DNA of 64,000 nucleotides from Raphanus sativus (GCF_000801105.2 NC_079515.1:7688001-7752000); one strand, 5' to 3'; numbered from the stretch's first letter, positions 12,277-24,029 are shown. Notes: generated by a model from the letters alone, not told the origin. Program-made: numbers and translations.

Positions 12277-12420
12277 ATGAGGGAGGAGGCAGTGAAGAAT
12301 TTGGAAAAGAAAAAGAAGTCTTGTTCACCGAAAGGAGTTGGGAAGTTTCTGAACAAGAAGAAAGGAAAGTTCTACATTATTGGGAAATGTATTACTATGC
12401 TTCTTTGTGCACACGAGTGA
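12277..12420 (+). CDS. ROTUNDIFOLIA4-like/DEVIL (RTFL/DVL) micropeptide
   Basis: An intronless frame encodes 47 residues: a Lys-rich N-terminus, then the C-terminal RTFL core GKFYIIGKCITMLLC at residues 30-44 of the peptide. Compare the family pattern K-x-Y-I-x-R-C-x-x-M-L-x-C. RTFL/DVL peptides are plant-specific, plasma-membrane-associated regulators of cell proliferation and organ shape. Two features are unusual: Gly replaces the common Arg before the Cys, and the tail ends AHE where most members have WHD or WRD-like residues. Its place just before HDA15 suggests orthology to a small gene at that position in Arabidopsis. The start is the only ATG giving the expected basic leader, and a TATA-like box lies upstream. 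Confidence 0.72.
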   Translation: MREEAVKNLEKKKKSCSPKGVGKFLNKKKGKFYIIGKCITMLLCAHE

Positions 12421-12880
12421 TCCTCATCATCACACACATTTGTACGCATGTATATATAGAGTTAAAGTTTACATCTACGAGGGTGTGTTGTTATATTTTA
12501 GATTCTTGTTCTTGCCAACTGTATACACATATATATACCTGTGGGCAAAAATATATAGAACATGGGAAATTATGCTAATGGAGTACTAAATAAAATTGAT
12601 AATAATTTGCTCTGTTAATTTTTAACTGTAGTACATTAGCTACATTAATTATGCTAGCCACTAGGCATGTACCTTTCTAAAGGGACGCAAAAGTAGCTTG
12701 CGAAGCTGGCATGATCTTGTTCCGTACAAGAACATTTTTCTGGGGTAGGCTTTAAGTTCCATTTGGCAAGATGACATAGGGTCATGTGTTTAGCTCTCAT
12801 CTGAAAATTTACTATTTACTGATACTGTTTTCCTAAAAAGATTATAGTTTAATTTGATTTGGGTACAGATACCACCGGTC
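12421..12880. other. 3' flank of the micropeptide gene
   Basis: AT-rich sequence expected to include the micropeptide 3' UTR. No further feature recognised. Positions 12,873-12,880 (CACCGGTC) form the left target duplication of the next element. Confidence 0.4.
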
Positions 12881-13483
12881 TAAGCCTGGGCATAAAAACA
12901 GAAAACCGAACCGAAAAACCGAATCCGAAACCGAATCAAAGTTCAAAGTAACCGAATGGTTCCTATATTTCTATAACCGAGAAACCAAAACCAAACCGAG
13001 AACCAAATGAGTATCCGAAATAAAATTTATATACCTAAAAATATTACTTATATTTAATACTTTCACTCTTATACACCGAACAATCCAAAAAATCGAAATA
13101 CTCTAATTTTTTTTTATCTAAAGTATTTTAAATTATCCAAATAATCCTAAAGAACCGAATTATCCGAATAATTTTTATCCAAAATATTAAAATTTATCCG
13201 AATTATTCGATTTATATCCGAAAATCCTCAAAATTTTGTTTTACCCCGAATTATCCAAAATTAACTGAAAAATCGGAACCGAACCGTAACCGAATTGGAA
13301 CCAAAAATTTATCGGATATTAGTCGGTTCTTATAATTGGTACATGAAACCGATCCGAAACTGAAAAGAACCAAACCAGACTCGAACCGAATTTCATAGAT
13401 AACTAAACAGTTCTTATTTCTCTATAACCGAAATACCAAAAACCAAAAAAAATCAAACCGAAAACCGAACGCGCCCAGACCTA
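12881..13483. mobile_element. Non-autonomous hAT-like element (ACCGAA-rich)
   Basis: The element starts TAAGCCTGGGC and, read from the other strand, ends TAGGTCTGGGC, an inverted terminal repeat of about 11 bases. It is flanked by CACCGGTC (12,873-12,880) and CACCAGTC (13,484-13,491), an 8-base target duplication with one mismatch, as hAT elements make. The interior is a degenerate run of AACCGAA and CCGAAA words around an AT-rich core with no coding capacity. Such ACCGAA-rich elements are common in Brassicaceae. Confidence 0.7.
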
Positions 13484-13491
13484 CACCAGTC

Positions 13492-14109
13492 AATAGAAAA
13501 AGAAACATGCTCCCACCAGTGAGCCACCATATTGGAAATATTAGGTTATATCAGAGGAGGCGGCCATCCAGCTGCTTTGGAAGGCACAAAACATGCGACG
13601 CATAGGCTGATAAAGCCAGAAGTTATACATTAATTGTTGTATCATGCTTCGTAGGAAGTTCTTCACAACTATTTTCAGAAAAAAAAAGTTTCACAAGTAC
13701 GAGGAGCGTCGAATCTAACACCAAAACAAAAAGTTTTGTTTGGTGTAGCCACGTAGAGTTACTCACAAACCAACTCAGTGAGATTTTGTTTGATTTACAT
13801 TAAAATTAGAAAATGTATGTTATTCAGAATATATTTTAAATAATTCAATGTGAAAATTGAAGTGATTTGTATTATTATATTATTCAAAAATGAAATATGA
13901 AACGTAATTTAAACTCTACATATTGTTAAAATTATGACATTAACATGTATTTAAAGTCAACTGTTGTTAAATAGTGAATTTTAGCTATCTTGGTGTGATT
14001 CTAAATTTTTTGCTAAGAGTTTTGAAGTCAAAAATATAAAAATTTAAATCTCATGATTTTTTTATAAAACTTGAAATATTTTAGAATAACATATTTTTTT
14101 TTGTCAACA
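13492..14109. other. Unannotated AT-rich stretch before the LINE
   Basis: No gene recognised. Its right end, from about 14,083, contains an additional copy of the LINE target-site word AGAATAACATATTTTT followed by a poly(T)-GTCAAC motif. Confidence 0.4.
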
Positions 14110-14125
14110 AGAATAACATATTTTT

Positions 14126-14996
14126 CCAGAAAGAAAAAAGGAGATACTATTTGCACAAGGTGTGGAAACCATGAAGAGACAATCAATCATGTATTTTTTG
14201 AATGTCCCCTAGCTGTACAAGTATGGGCTCTCTCGAGGATCCCATCAAACCCACTGAATTTTCTGTGTGACTCTTTATTTGCAAATATGGATTATCTATT
14301 CTGGCGGGTTCTCCCAGTAGTGGATGACCATCATTTTGTTTGGATATTATGGTATATTTGGAAGACAAGGAATATAATTTTTTTTAGTAATTTGAATATT
14401 GATCTACAAGATACACTTAAAGTAGCCGAATCTGAATCCCGACTCTGGGCAGAAACGCAAGCTTCTGTTATTCAGCCGGTAGCCTCATCCCCTGTATTAG
14501 TAACACCACAAGTCCAAACTAATACATGTAGATGGTGTTTCTCAGATGGATCATGGAAAGACAAGGATAAGTTCTCGGGTCAAGGGTGGTACAGTACCCT
14601 GCCATGATTTGAGGGTTTGATGGGAGCAAGAAACATAAGGGCGAGTCTATCTCCACTGCACGCAGAAATTGAAGCTCTCATTTGGTCAATGGAATGTATA
14701 AGGAACTTAAGGCAGTATAATGTTACTTTTGCAACGGATTGCTCGTAATTGGTGAAGATGGTTTCGGAACCAGATGAATGGCCAGCCTTTGCAAACTACC
14801 TAGAAGATATAAGAAATCTTAGGAGTAGTTTCAATACTACGGAGATCATTCATGTACCAAAGACGAATAACAAAAAGGCGGACAGTCTAGCACGCAGTGC
14901 AAGAAAGCAATCGTCTTACGTCGTTCACATGGATGCGGATCCTCCTGTTTGATTAACAGAGTCAATATGAGTCTGTAATGTTGCTGACAAAAAAAA
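14126..14996 (+). mobile_element. 5'-truncated LINE (non-LTR) retrotransposon with a degraded C-terminal ORF2
   Basis: Flanked by perfect 16-base target duplications AGAATAACATATTTTT at 14,110-14,125 and 14,997-15,012, and ending in an A-rich tail. It codes for the C-terminal end of a plant LINE ORF2. First comes the zinc-binding reverse-transcriptase domain (CTRCGNHEETINHVFFEC, with C-x2-C and H-x4-C spacing), from 14,134. Then follows an RNase H-like domain up to the stop at 14,950-14,952. A stop near 14,605 and another (TAA) near 14,746 interrupt the RNase H part. No endonuclease or reverse-transcriptase palm is present, so this is a dead-on-arrival copy. Confidence 0.85.
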
Positions 14997-15012
14997 AGAA
15001 TAACATATTTTT

Positions 15013-15574
15013 AATTTCACCCAAAACCATGCAAAGAATTTTTTTTCTTTCTGAATACTAAATTGAATATACTCCAAAACAATAAAACGAGTTATGGGCT
15101 GGGGCCTTTTTATTATTGGATCATCATCGTATAGCTCAACAGTACTATTTAGCCCAAATAATCTTACATGTAATAATGACATCGTCCTCTCCTCGTCTTC
15201 TCAATCTGCTCCGTTGCGCCACCGTGTTAGCTCGTAAAGTCACGCTCCCGACGCAGCCTCCTTGGTTCATCGCTCTGCCGTGATTTCTTCAGGTATAAAA
15301 GAGTTCGCTTTCTCTCCGTAGTGAAATTTAGATTGCTGACTATAAATCAATAATAGGAGATCGATTTTTAAAGATACACAAAGGAAAGTAAGTTAAGATT
15401 AGTTTAGGGTTCAGTTGTGTTGACCTAGCTCTTGTATAGTTTTCTTACATTAGGTTCAGTTTTGATTTATCTCTCTCTCCACATTAATTATTAAAAAAAG
15501 CTAACTTTTTTTCTCTTCTACTTTGTCCCAGAGAAGATTGCTGGTTAGTAGTTTGAGTGACTAGTGAGGTAACA
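15013..15574 (+). promoter_or_regulatory. HDA15 promoter and 5' leader
   Basis: About 560 bases between the LINE and the HDA15 start codon. A stretch around 15,180-15,290 is CT/GC-richer and looks like transcribed leader. AG sites near 15,533 could end a 5' UTR intron, but I cannot prove this. Confidence 0.4.
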
Positions 15575-18500
15575 ATGGTTGTAGAAACTCACCTCGAGGA
15601 TTCAAAGAGGAAACATGAAAACGGTTGTGAAGAAACTCACCTCGATGAGCTTAGCAATGGAGACACTGGGGTTTCATCATCCGTAAGCTTAAACCATTGA
15701 TTTGCCACTGTCTTTTTTGTTTGATTCATGTGTCTCTGTCAAATGTCTTTATGCAGAAGAGAGCTAGGGTTTCAAGAGGGGAAATGACGTTTCAGGATAT
15801 CTACGGTGCCGAGACATTGCTGAATGACGAAGATGAGGAGGACGATAGTGATTGGGAGCCTGTGCAGCAGACGACGCCCGTTGAGTTTGTGAAATGGTGT
15901 TGCGTTAATTGCACTATGGCGAATCCTGGTGATATGGTCCATTGTTACGTACGTTTTTTTGCTTCCTTTTTCATGTTTGTGAAATGGTGCTCTTATCATT
16001 ACCAATTGTTTGCTAAAGCATGACTAAAGTTGATTCCTTGATGCAGATATGTGGTGAGCACAAGGAATCTGGCATCCTGAGGCATGGATATTTTGCATCT
16101 CCGTTTTTCAAAGACACTGGTCTCACCAAAGTCGAAGATAAATGTGGAGGTTGGTGTTAACTTGTTTAGCCTCATAGCCTTAAGATATGCTCAAGTCTCT
16201 TTTATCTTGATCTTAGGAAGCTCATCTGCAACTAGCTCAACAGCTGTTGGTTTCGACGAGAGAATGCTACTACACTCTGAAGTATGTATCTGTTACTGTT
16301 TTAGTTTCCTGAGAAATCTGTACGGTTTGTTTATCTCCGGTTTCCATTTTAACGTGTGTTGATGATGATGATGGCATGCTTAATAAGTTCGAAGTGAAGG
16401 CACATCCACATCCCGAGAGACCTGACCGTCTTCGAGCTATAGCTGCTAGTCTTGCCACAGCTGGTATAGTGTCGTCCGCTTGTATCTTCCAGTTTTGCCA
16501 TATTAATACCGTTGAAAGTAATTTTTGTATTCACAACGTTTCAAAACTTGCAGGCGTCTTTCCTGGAAGATGTGTGCCTATTCATGCAAGGGAGATCACG
16601 AAAGAAGAGCTCCAGATGGTGAGCAGCTGCTACTTAAATTGTCTTAGAGACATCTCTAACTGCGAGTAGTTCGTTTATTTCATTACTTTTGCAAACAAGT
16701 CATTAACTGGTTTATATTTTTTTCAATTTTTAAGGTCCACACTTCAGAGCATGTTGACGCTGTTAATATCACAAGCCAGCTTCTCTACAGGTTTGAATTT
16801 ACCTGTAACGTTTCAGTCTTCAGTATGCAAACACATACTTGTTTACCTGATTTGTTTGTCTTATTTTTACTCTCACTGCTCATCTTTTTTTTTTTTGCAG
16901 CTACTTCACCACTGACACATATGCTAATGAGTATTCAGCACGTGCTGCTAGACTTGCAGCAGGTTTGTGCGCTGATCTAGCTACAGAAATTTACTCTGGC
17001 CGTGTGAAAAATGGTTTCGCTTTGGTATGTCAACATTCACCATAATTTTAAAATTTAAAGTCATTTTCTTGAATTTGTAATTACGCCATATAAGCTGTAA
17101 GAAATGTTTGATTGAGTCAGGTTAGACCTCCCGGTCACCATGCTGGCATCAAACATGCTATGGGGTTTTGCCTTCACAATAATGCAGCTGTTGCTGCATT
17201 AGTAGCACAGGCAGCAGGGGCAAGGAAGGTGCTGATTGTGGACTGGGTAATGTCGCTAAAAACTCAATGCTTGGTGGTTTTGTAGAACCACAAGCTTCTT
17301 AGTTCTTGTTCTTTGCATGCAGCATGTGTTTAGGCTAATATGAATATATATTTTTTTTCCATTGTTGTCAGGATGTCCATCATGGAAATGGAACCCAAGA
17401 GATATTCGAGCAAAACAAATCTGTAAGCATGCTCCAATTCTATGGATGTCTTCTCATTAATTCTTTTAGTGTTGTTGGATGCAGTAATTATTTTTGTGAG
17501 TTGATCTTTCCTAGACTAATTATTGGGAACGATTGTATAGGTACTGTACATTTCCTTGCACAGACATGAAGGGGGAAACTTTTACCCTGGTACTGGAGCT
17601 GCTGATGAGGTACATTATCCATGTAGACTTTGCTGACTTAACATATCCATTGTGTGGTGTAACAGAGGAAAAGTTAGTAATATTTTAATAATGTGGTGCA
17701 GGTTGGTACAAATGGGGCTGAAGGTTATTGTGTAAATGTTCCATGGAGTTGTGGTGGAGTTGGTGATAGAGACTATATATATGCCTTTCAGCATGTAGTT
17801 CTACCCATAGGTTCGTGTTGTGCTATCCCCTTTTGAGTTCGTTTTCAGCTCTAGTCTTTACAAAGATTTGGTTTCTAAATGGAGCCCCTTCCCTTGCAGC
17901 TTCTGCATTTTCTCCTGATTTTGTCATCGTATCAGCTGGGTTTGATGCCGCTAGAGGAGACCCGTTAGGCTGCTGTGATGTAAGTTTTATATTCTGAGAG
18001 TTTTCATGGACAGGTTCTGTAACCAGTATTCTCATCAGAGGGTGTCGTGTTCAATCGATTGGCCAATTCAATATTGGAATTAAGAGATCGAGTTAACTCT
18101 TACTTTCAGGTAACTCCAGCTGGTTATTCTCGAATGACACAGATGTTGGGTGATATCTGCGGTGGGAAAATGCTAGTTATTCTCGAGGGCGGGTACGTGT
18201 TTTTGAATAGTCTCTTGTTTTCAACTTTCAAGGGGCAGGTTTTAAAGCTTATTTATCTTGGTCTCATTTATTTGCAGCTACAACCTTCGCTCCATATCTT
18301 CTTCTGCTACAGCAGTGATCAAGGTTAGTCTCTATTTTTTCTCAATCTCCATATCTTTCAACATGGGAGACAAACCGTTTATTCATGATCTAGCTTAATC
18401 TATAAAAGGTGCTTCTTGGTGAAAATTCTGAGAACGACGACTTACCTATAGCTACCACGCCTTCAAAAGCCGGCTTGGAGACTGTTGTTGATGTAATGAA

Positions 18501-18766
18501 TATCCAAATGAAGTTCTGGCCATCACTTGCTACCGCTTACTCCAAACTACTCTCAGAGTGGGAAACACGTCTTGTCGAAAACAAAAGTGAGTGATCTCGT
18601 TCCCATATACAAATACAATAATCTGGTTTTACAGTTTTTCTCCTAATGAAATCTCTCACCTGGTTTTACAGAGAATCAGGTGAAAAGGAAGCTGGTTCGT
18701 GTTCCCACTTGGTGGAAATGGGGAAGGAAGAAGTTTATGTTCCGGTTTCTCTCTGCTCGTATATGA
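15575..18766 (+). CDS. HDA15: Class II histone deacetylase HDA15 with RanBP2-type zinc finger
   Basis: Seventeen exons splice in frame to 541 residues: 15575-15682, 15757-15948, 16047-16149, 16217-16281, 16388-16463, 16554-16618, 16735-16790, 16901-17024, 17121-17246, 17372-17422, 17541-17609, 17702-17810, 17900-17979, 18110-18192, 18278-18323, 18409-18586 and 18672-18766. A RanBP2 zinc finger (W83, C85, C88, C99, C102), unusual among deacetylases, precedes the catalytic domain (about residues 145-490). PPGHHAG carries H269/H270. The zinc ligands are D306 and H308 (DVHHGNGT) and D397 ([10 protein letters not shown]), and the transition-state Tyr is Y437 (EGGYN). HDA15 (At3g18520) is a nuclear lysine deacetylase that works with PIF factors to repress chlorophyll and light genes. 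The protein ends SARI, about nine residues earlier than I remember for Arabidopsis. All catalytic residues are intact. Confidence 0.93.
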
Positions 18767-19110
18767 CTTCAAGCTGAAAACGATGGTAGAACACAATCTT
18801 CATGATTCCTCGTACCAATTGTATTCTAACTTAAGACTTTTGGTACTACGAGAATACAATGTAACTTGCAGGTCACTGATCATCTAGATGCCTCGATTCT
18901 GTTTAGTATTTCTTTAGCGTCAACAGATAGATTTGTATTTTGTCTGAAGCTTTCTCATAAGAGTTGGAAACTTTGTGAGCTCGTGCTGCTCCTTTTGGAT
19001 TATCTGAGTATCTAACAAACATCTGCCAATAATAACTGCTTACCCGAGAGATCCACAAATTGAATATTTTTGTTACTTAATAAAGGAAAAAAAATTGTAC
19101 AGTTGCATAC
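18767..19110. other. HDA15 3' flank, insertion site of the Copia element
   Basis: Contains the HDA15 3' UTR and downstream sequence up to the Copia target duplication CATAC at 19,106-19,110. A short inverted word pair (ACAATTTGTATTCTAA-like) near 18,816-18,860 could fold, but I give it no function. Confidence 0.4.
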
Positions 19111-19302
19111 TATTGGGGATATATTGTTGTTATAGATAAACATAAGGTCTTATAGATAAGTCTTGTGTTAATATCAGATAAGTCCTAGTGATCTCAGTAT
19201 ATTCTTTGCGTATGTTAAGGGTTACGGCCGACATTGAGTCTGTATAAATACATTGGCATTGTTAGCCTAATAAAGCATTCACTTTCGGTATCAAAATCTA
19301 CA
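19111..19302 (+). repeat. 5' LTR of the Copia element
   Basis: 192 bases from TATTGGGGATAT to AAAATCTACA, with a TATAAATA box near 19,242-19,249 that could start transcription and an AATAAAG-type polyadenylation motif near 19,270. It differs from the 3' LTR at three positions seen by eye (GGGTTACGG/GGGCTACGG, CATTGAG/CATCGAG, CTTTCGG/CTTACGG). Confidence 0.93.
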
Positions 19303-19303
19303 T

Positions 19304-19321
19304 AGTATCAGAGCGGAGATC
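19304..19321 (+). promoter_or_regulatory. Primer binding site for minus-strand DNA synthesis
   Basis: Immediately after the 5' LTR the sequence AGTATCAGAGCGGAGA matches the usual plant initiator-Met tRNA complement (TGGTATCAGAGC) except for one G-to-A change in the first bases. Confidence 0.75.
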
Positions 19322-19379
19322 CTAAATCTCTGTGTTTTTTTTATTTAACGTGTGATTCTTCATCTAAAAGAAACACGAT

Positions 19380-22300
19380 ATGGCTGACAAGCAAGTTGCT
19401 GGATCAGAAGAAAAGAAGGACGAATCTATCGTTAGATCGCCTTACACCTTGTACGGTTCTGATAATCCCGGAGCTGTCATAACCTCTGTTCTTTTGAATG
19501 GAGAGAACTATAATGAGTGGTCTTCAGAGATGTTGAATGCACTCCAGGCCAAAAGAAAACTTGGTTTCATCAAGGGTACTTTGAAGAAACCTGATGAAAG
19601 TAGCGTCGACTTGGAGAATTGGTTGACGGTTAACTCGATGTTGGTTGGATGGATCCGAGCTTCCATTGAACCTAAAGTGCGTTCCACTGTGACTTACATT
19701 ACAGACACACATCAGCTATGGGAGGATCTTAAACAACGGTTCTCTGTGAAAAATACTGTTCGTGTTCATCAACTCAAGTCTCAACTCGCATCGTGTAGAT
19801 AAGAAGGACAAACAGTGTTGGAATATTTTGGGAAGCTTTCCGCTTTGTGGGAAGAACTGCAGATGTATCAACCTGTCCATGTGTGCTCTTGTGGAGCTGC
19901 TGTGGCTATGGCCAAAGAAAGAGAACAAGAAAGAATTCACCAGTTCGTTATGGGATTGGATGACTCGCGTTTTGGAAGCATGTGTACTAACATCATTGGT
20001 CTCGATCCGTTGCCTTCTCTTGGGGAGATTTACAACAAGATGATAAGGGAGGAACAGAGGCTCTCTGCTACACGTACTCGTGATCAACAGCAGGAAGCAG
20101 TCAGGTTTGTTGCTAGACAAAGCCCTTCCTCCTCTTCGCGACGAGAAGACTCCACAGTCAAAACTGATTCTCAAAACAAAACAGAGAATTCTATTTTGAG
20201 ATCACGAACTCTGTGCTCTCATTGTGGCAAGTCAGGTCACGAGAAGAGAGATTGTTGGCAACTGGTGGGATTCCCAGAATGGTTCACCGAACGCAATGGA
20301 GGTCGTGGACAGAATGGAGGATCCAGAGGCAGAGGAGGTCGTGGTGTTTCTGGTGGTCATGGGCAAGCAAACAATGCACACGCAACGAGCTCTAATTCCT
20401 CATTCCCGGAGTTCTCAGCTGATCAACTCCGTGCTCTCAGTCAAATGCTTCAAGAAAAGGCCAATGTCGCTTCATCAGATAAGCTCTCTGGTAAGAAATA
20501 TCTTGGTGATGTAATACTCGACACCGGTGCTTCACATCACATGACCGGTGATCAATCTCTTCTGACGGATATCGTGACTATACCTCCTTGTTCAGTAGCT
20601 TTTGCTGATGGGAATAGAACTTCCGCAGTTCAGATGGGTTCATTTCCCTTAACGGACAAGCTTAAGTTGCTTAAAGTGTTATACGTGCCTGATTTAAATT
20701 GCACACTTATATCTGTTGCAAAGCTTCTAAAACAAGCAAATTGTTTGGCGCTTTTTACTAACACCATCTGTATTCTGCAGGACCGTTTTTCGAGGACTTT
20801 GATTGGAGCCGGTGAGGAGCGTGATGGTGTGTATTACTTTACGGATATTGTCTCAGCGAAGAGTCATCGAGCTACTGGGGAATCAGATCAAGTTTTGTGG
20901 CATCGTCGCTTGGGACATCCGTCGTTTTCAGTACTTTCTGATTTGTCGTTTATTTCTTCTAAAACAGTTGGCTCAAGTCCTTGTGACACTTGTTTTCGAG
21001 CCAAGCAAACTCGTGAGATTTTTTATGAAAGTTCAAATAAAACAACAGATTGTTTTCAACTTGTTCATATTGATGTTTGGGGTCCGTACCGAATCCCTGC
21101 TACTTGTGGAGCTGTTTATTTCTTCACTATCGTAGATGATTATTCAAGAGCTGTGTGGACTTACCTTCTTATAGAAAAATCTGAAGTCCAACACGTTTTC
21201 AAGAGATTCATTGCGTATGCGGACAAACAATTCAGTAAACCAGTTCGTATGGTTCGTAGCGATAATGAAACCGAGTTTATGGTGCTCTCTTCATTCTTCA
21301 AAGATCACGGCATCGTGCACCAAACATCCTGTGTTGATACTCCTCAACAAAATGGTAGAGTTGAGAGAAAACATCGTCATATTTTAAACGTCTCTCGCTC
21401 TCTATTATTTCAGGCTAATCTTCCAGTCAAGTTTTGGGGAGAAGCTATCTTGACAGCAGCCCACCTGATCAATAGGACGCCTACTGCTCTGCATAAGGGT
21501 CGCTCACCTTATGAGCTACTTCACGGAGTAAAACCAGACTACAAGTTGTTGAGGGTTTTCAGCTCAGCTTGCTATGCTCACAGAAGGTCTCGAAACAAAG
21601 ACAAATTTGGCCAACGTAGTAGACTTTGTGTTTTCTTGGGCTATCCTTTTGGTAAGAAAGCTTGGAAGGTTTATGATATCGATCGAGAAGAGTTTATTAT
21701 CTCTCGGGATGTGATCTTCAAGGAAGATACTTTCCCTTTTGCGGAGCCCAAGCTCACTGCTACTCTCAGAACAAATCCGGTCTCTTACGATGATGATTGG
21801 TTGATACCTCCTTCTGACGACAGGGGGAGTACTGCTGCTACTCCTCTAACTGCACCTGCGACAGAACAAGCTCAGCATCATCCCTCAGACTCTTCCGCTG
21901 CAACAGAAATTAATACAGAACAAGCTGTAGTCGTTCCTGCTCCATCGCTTCCTGCGACTGATACAACAACTACTACTGGTGTGGACGTTTTGGAAACTGT
22001 TCAAGAAACAACGGTTCTTGTTCCAGGCTCGCTACCTCAGCAAGTTGATGCTGCACCTCTCGGTAGAGGTCTTCGTGATAAGACCAAGTCTGTTGCCTTA
22101 AAGGATTATTATCTCTATAACGCAGTCTCTGCACCTGAAAGTAATACACATCACGCACCTCCACCGTCTCCTTCATCGTCTTCGTCTCCCGGTCCAGGTA
22201 CTTCTCGCTATCCTCTGTGTGAGTATATTACTGACAGTCAATTTTCTCCTCTTCATCGTGCTTTTATAGCTTCTGTCACAAGTAACTCAGAGCCAAAGAA

Positions 22301-23825
22301 TCTCAAAGAAGCAATGAAATTGAAAGTGTGGAGAGATGCAGTCGGTAATGAAGTTGTAGCTCTGGAAGGTAATAATACGTGGGACATCACAGTCTTACCT
22401 CCTGGAAAAGTTGCAATTGAGTGTATGTGGGTTTTCAAAATTAAATTCAACGCAGACGGAACAATCGAGCGTTACAAGGCACGTCTTGTTGTAAAAGGAA
22501 ACAAACAGATTGAAGGTGAAGATTTTAAAGAGACTTTTGCTCCTGTAGTCAAGATGACAACAGTGAGGTCTCTGTTACGACTTGTTGCTGCAAATCAATG
22601 GGAAGTCTATCAAATGGATGTCCATAATGCATTCCTTCATGGTGATCTCGAAGAAGAGGTATACATGCAGCTTCCTCCTAGTTTTCGTCATTCTCATCCT
22701 GGCAAAGTGTGCAAGCTTAAGAAGTCTTTATATGGTTTGAAACAAGCTCCTCGCTGTTGGTTCAAGAACCTATCTGAGTCTTTGCTTCGTTTCAGGTTTG
22801 TTCAGTCTTATGAGGATTATTCTCTGTTCTCCTATTCACGTAAAGGGATTGAGCTTCGTGTACTGATCTATGTTGATGATCTTCTTATCTGTGGGAATCA
22901 CCCTCGAATGCTTCAGAAATTTAAAGAATATCTGAGCAAGTGTTTTGCGATGAAGGACTTAGGCAAGCTCAAATATTTTCTTGGGATTGAAGTAAGCCGA
23001 GGACCTGAGGGAATATTCATCTCACAGCGAAAGTATAGTTTGGACATTGTGGCTGACACGGGTAATCTCGGTTCTAAACCTGCTCTCACGCCACTTGAAC
23101 AAAATCATAAGCTGGCTGAGGCAAAAGGACCTTTACTTGACGATCCAAAGAAATATAGAAGACTCATGGGAAGGCTCATTTATCTTCTCAATACTAGACC
23201 TGATTTGTGTTATGCTGTACATCTTCTTGCTCAGTTCATGAAAGCCCCACGGGAGGAGCATTGGCTTGCAGCGCTCAGGGTCGTTCGTTTCCTCAAAGGC
23301 ACACCAGGACAGGGCATTCTTCTCAAAGCCGATTCTGATGTTACCTTGACTATCTATTGTGATGCAGATTGGGGTTCATGTCCCTTGACTAGACGTTCTT
23401 TGAGCGCTTTCGTTGTTATGCTTGGAGGCTCTCCAATTGCGTGGAAGACAAAGAAACAGAAGACTGTTTCGCACTCTTCGGCGGAAGCCGAGTACCGTTC
23501 TATGGCTGTTGCACTTCGAGAGACTAAGTGGATTCGTCGTCTACTGAAAGAGTTGGGAGCTGAACAAAAGATGCCTACACGATTTTTCTGTGACAGTAAA
23601 GCTGCCATACACATCGCAGCTAATCCAGTTTTCCATGAAAGAACCAAACATATTGAACGGGATTGTCATTCAGTAAGAGATGCAGTCAAAGATGGCACTA
23701 TTGTTACTCAGCATATTCGAACAGACTCACAGATTGCCGATCTTCTAACTAAAGCACTAGGACGTGTTCCATTTCAGACTTTATTATCCAAGTTGGGTAT
23801 TGTGAACCCACACTCTCCAATTTGA
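19380..23825 (+). pseudogene. Copia gag-pol polyprotein with one internal stop codon
   Basis: One frame runs 19,380-23,825 (about 1,481 codons) and is broken only by a TAA at 19,800-19,802, inside the gag (UBN2-type) domain. Domains after the break, in order: rest of gag; CCHC knuckle CSHCGKSGHEKRDC; aspartic protease DTGAS; pre-integrase LWHRRLGHPS; integrase core with D (HIDVWGP), D (VRSDNETEF) and E (QQNGRVERKHR); reverse transcriptase with YVDD; and RNase H (CDADWGSC...SSAEAEYRS). All catalytic motifs are kept, which fits a young copy that lost gag expression by a single nonsense change. Sequencing error or stop-codon readthrough are alternatives. The downstream ATG at 19,815 could start a pol-containing product. 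Confidence 0.92.
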
Positions 23826-23832
23826 GGGAGAG
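23822..23832 (+). promoter_or_regulatory. Polypurine tract
   Basis: TTGAGGGAGAG lies directly before the 3' LTR, where plus-strand DNA synthesis of LTR retroelements is primed. Confidence 0.75.
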
Positions 23833-24024
23833 TATTGGGGATATATTGTTGTTATAGATAAACATAAGGTCTTATAGATAAGTCTTGTGTTAATATCAGA
23901 TAAGTCCTAGTGATCTCAGTATATTCTTTGCGTATGTTAAGGGCTACGGCCGACATCGAGTCTGTATAAATACATTGGCATTGTTAGCCTAATAAAGCAT
24001 TCACTTACGGTATCAAAATCTACA
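23833..24024 (+). repeat. 3' LTR of the Copia element
   Basis: 192 bases, about 98% identical to the 5' LTR by eye. It is followed by the CATAC target duplication. Confidence 0.93.
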
Positions 24025-24029
24025 CATAC

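Larger units (their letters stand above)
19111..24024 (+). mobile_element. Near-intact Ty1/Copia LTR retrotransposon
   Basis: The 4.9-kb element has 192-base LTRs (19,111-19,302 and 23,833-24,024) and a 5-base target duplication CATAC (19,106-19,110 and 24,025-24,029). I count three substitutions between the LTRs, so the insertion is recent. Both LTRs begin TATTGGGG rather than the canonical TG. The order gag, protease, integrase, reverse transcriptase, RNase H is the Copia order. It is in the same orientation as HDA15, about 345 bases past that gene's stop codon. Confidence 0.95.
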
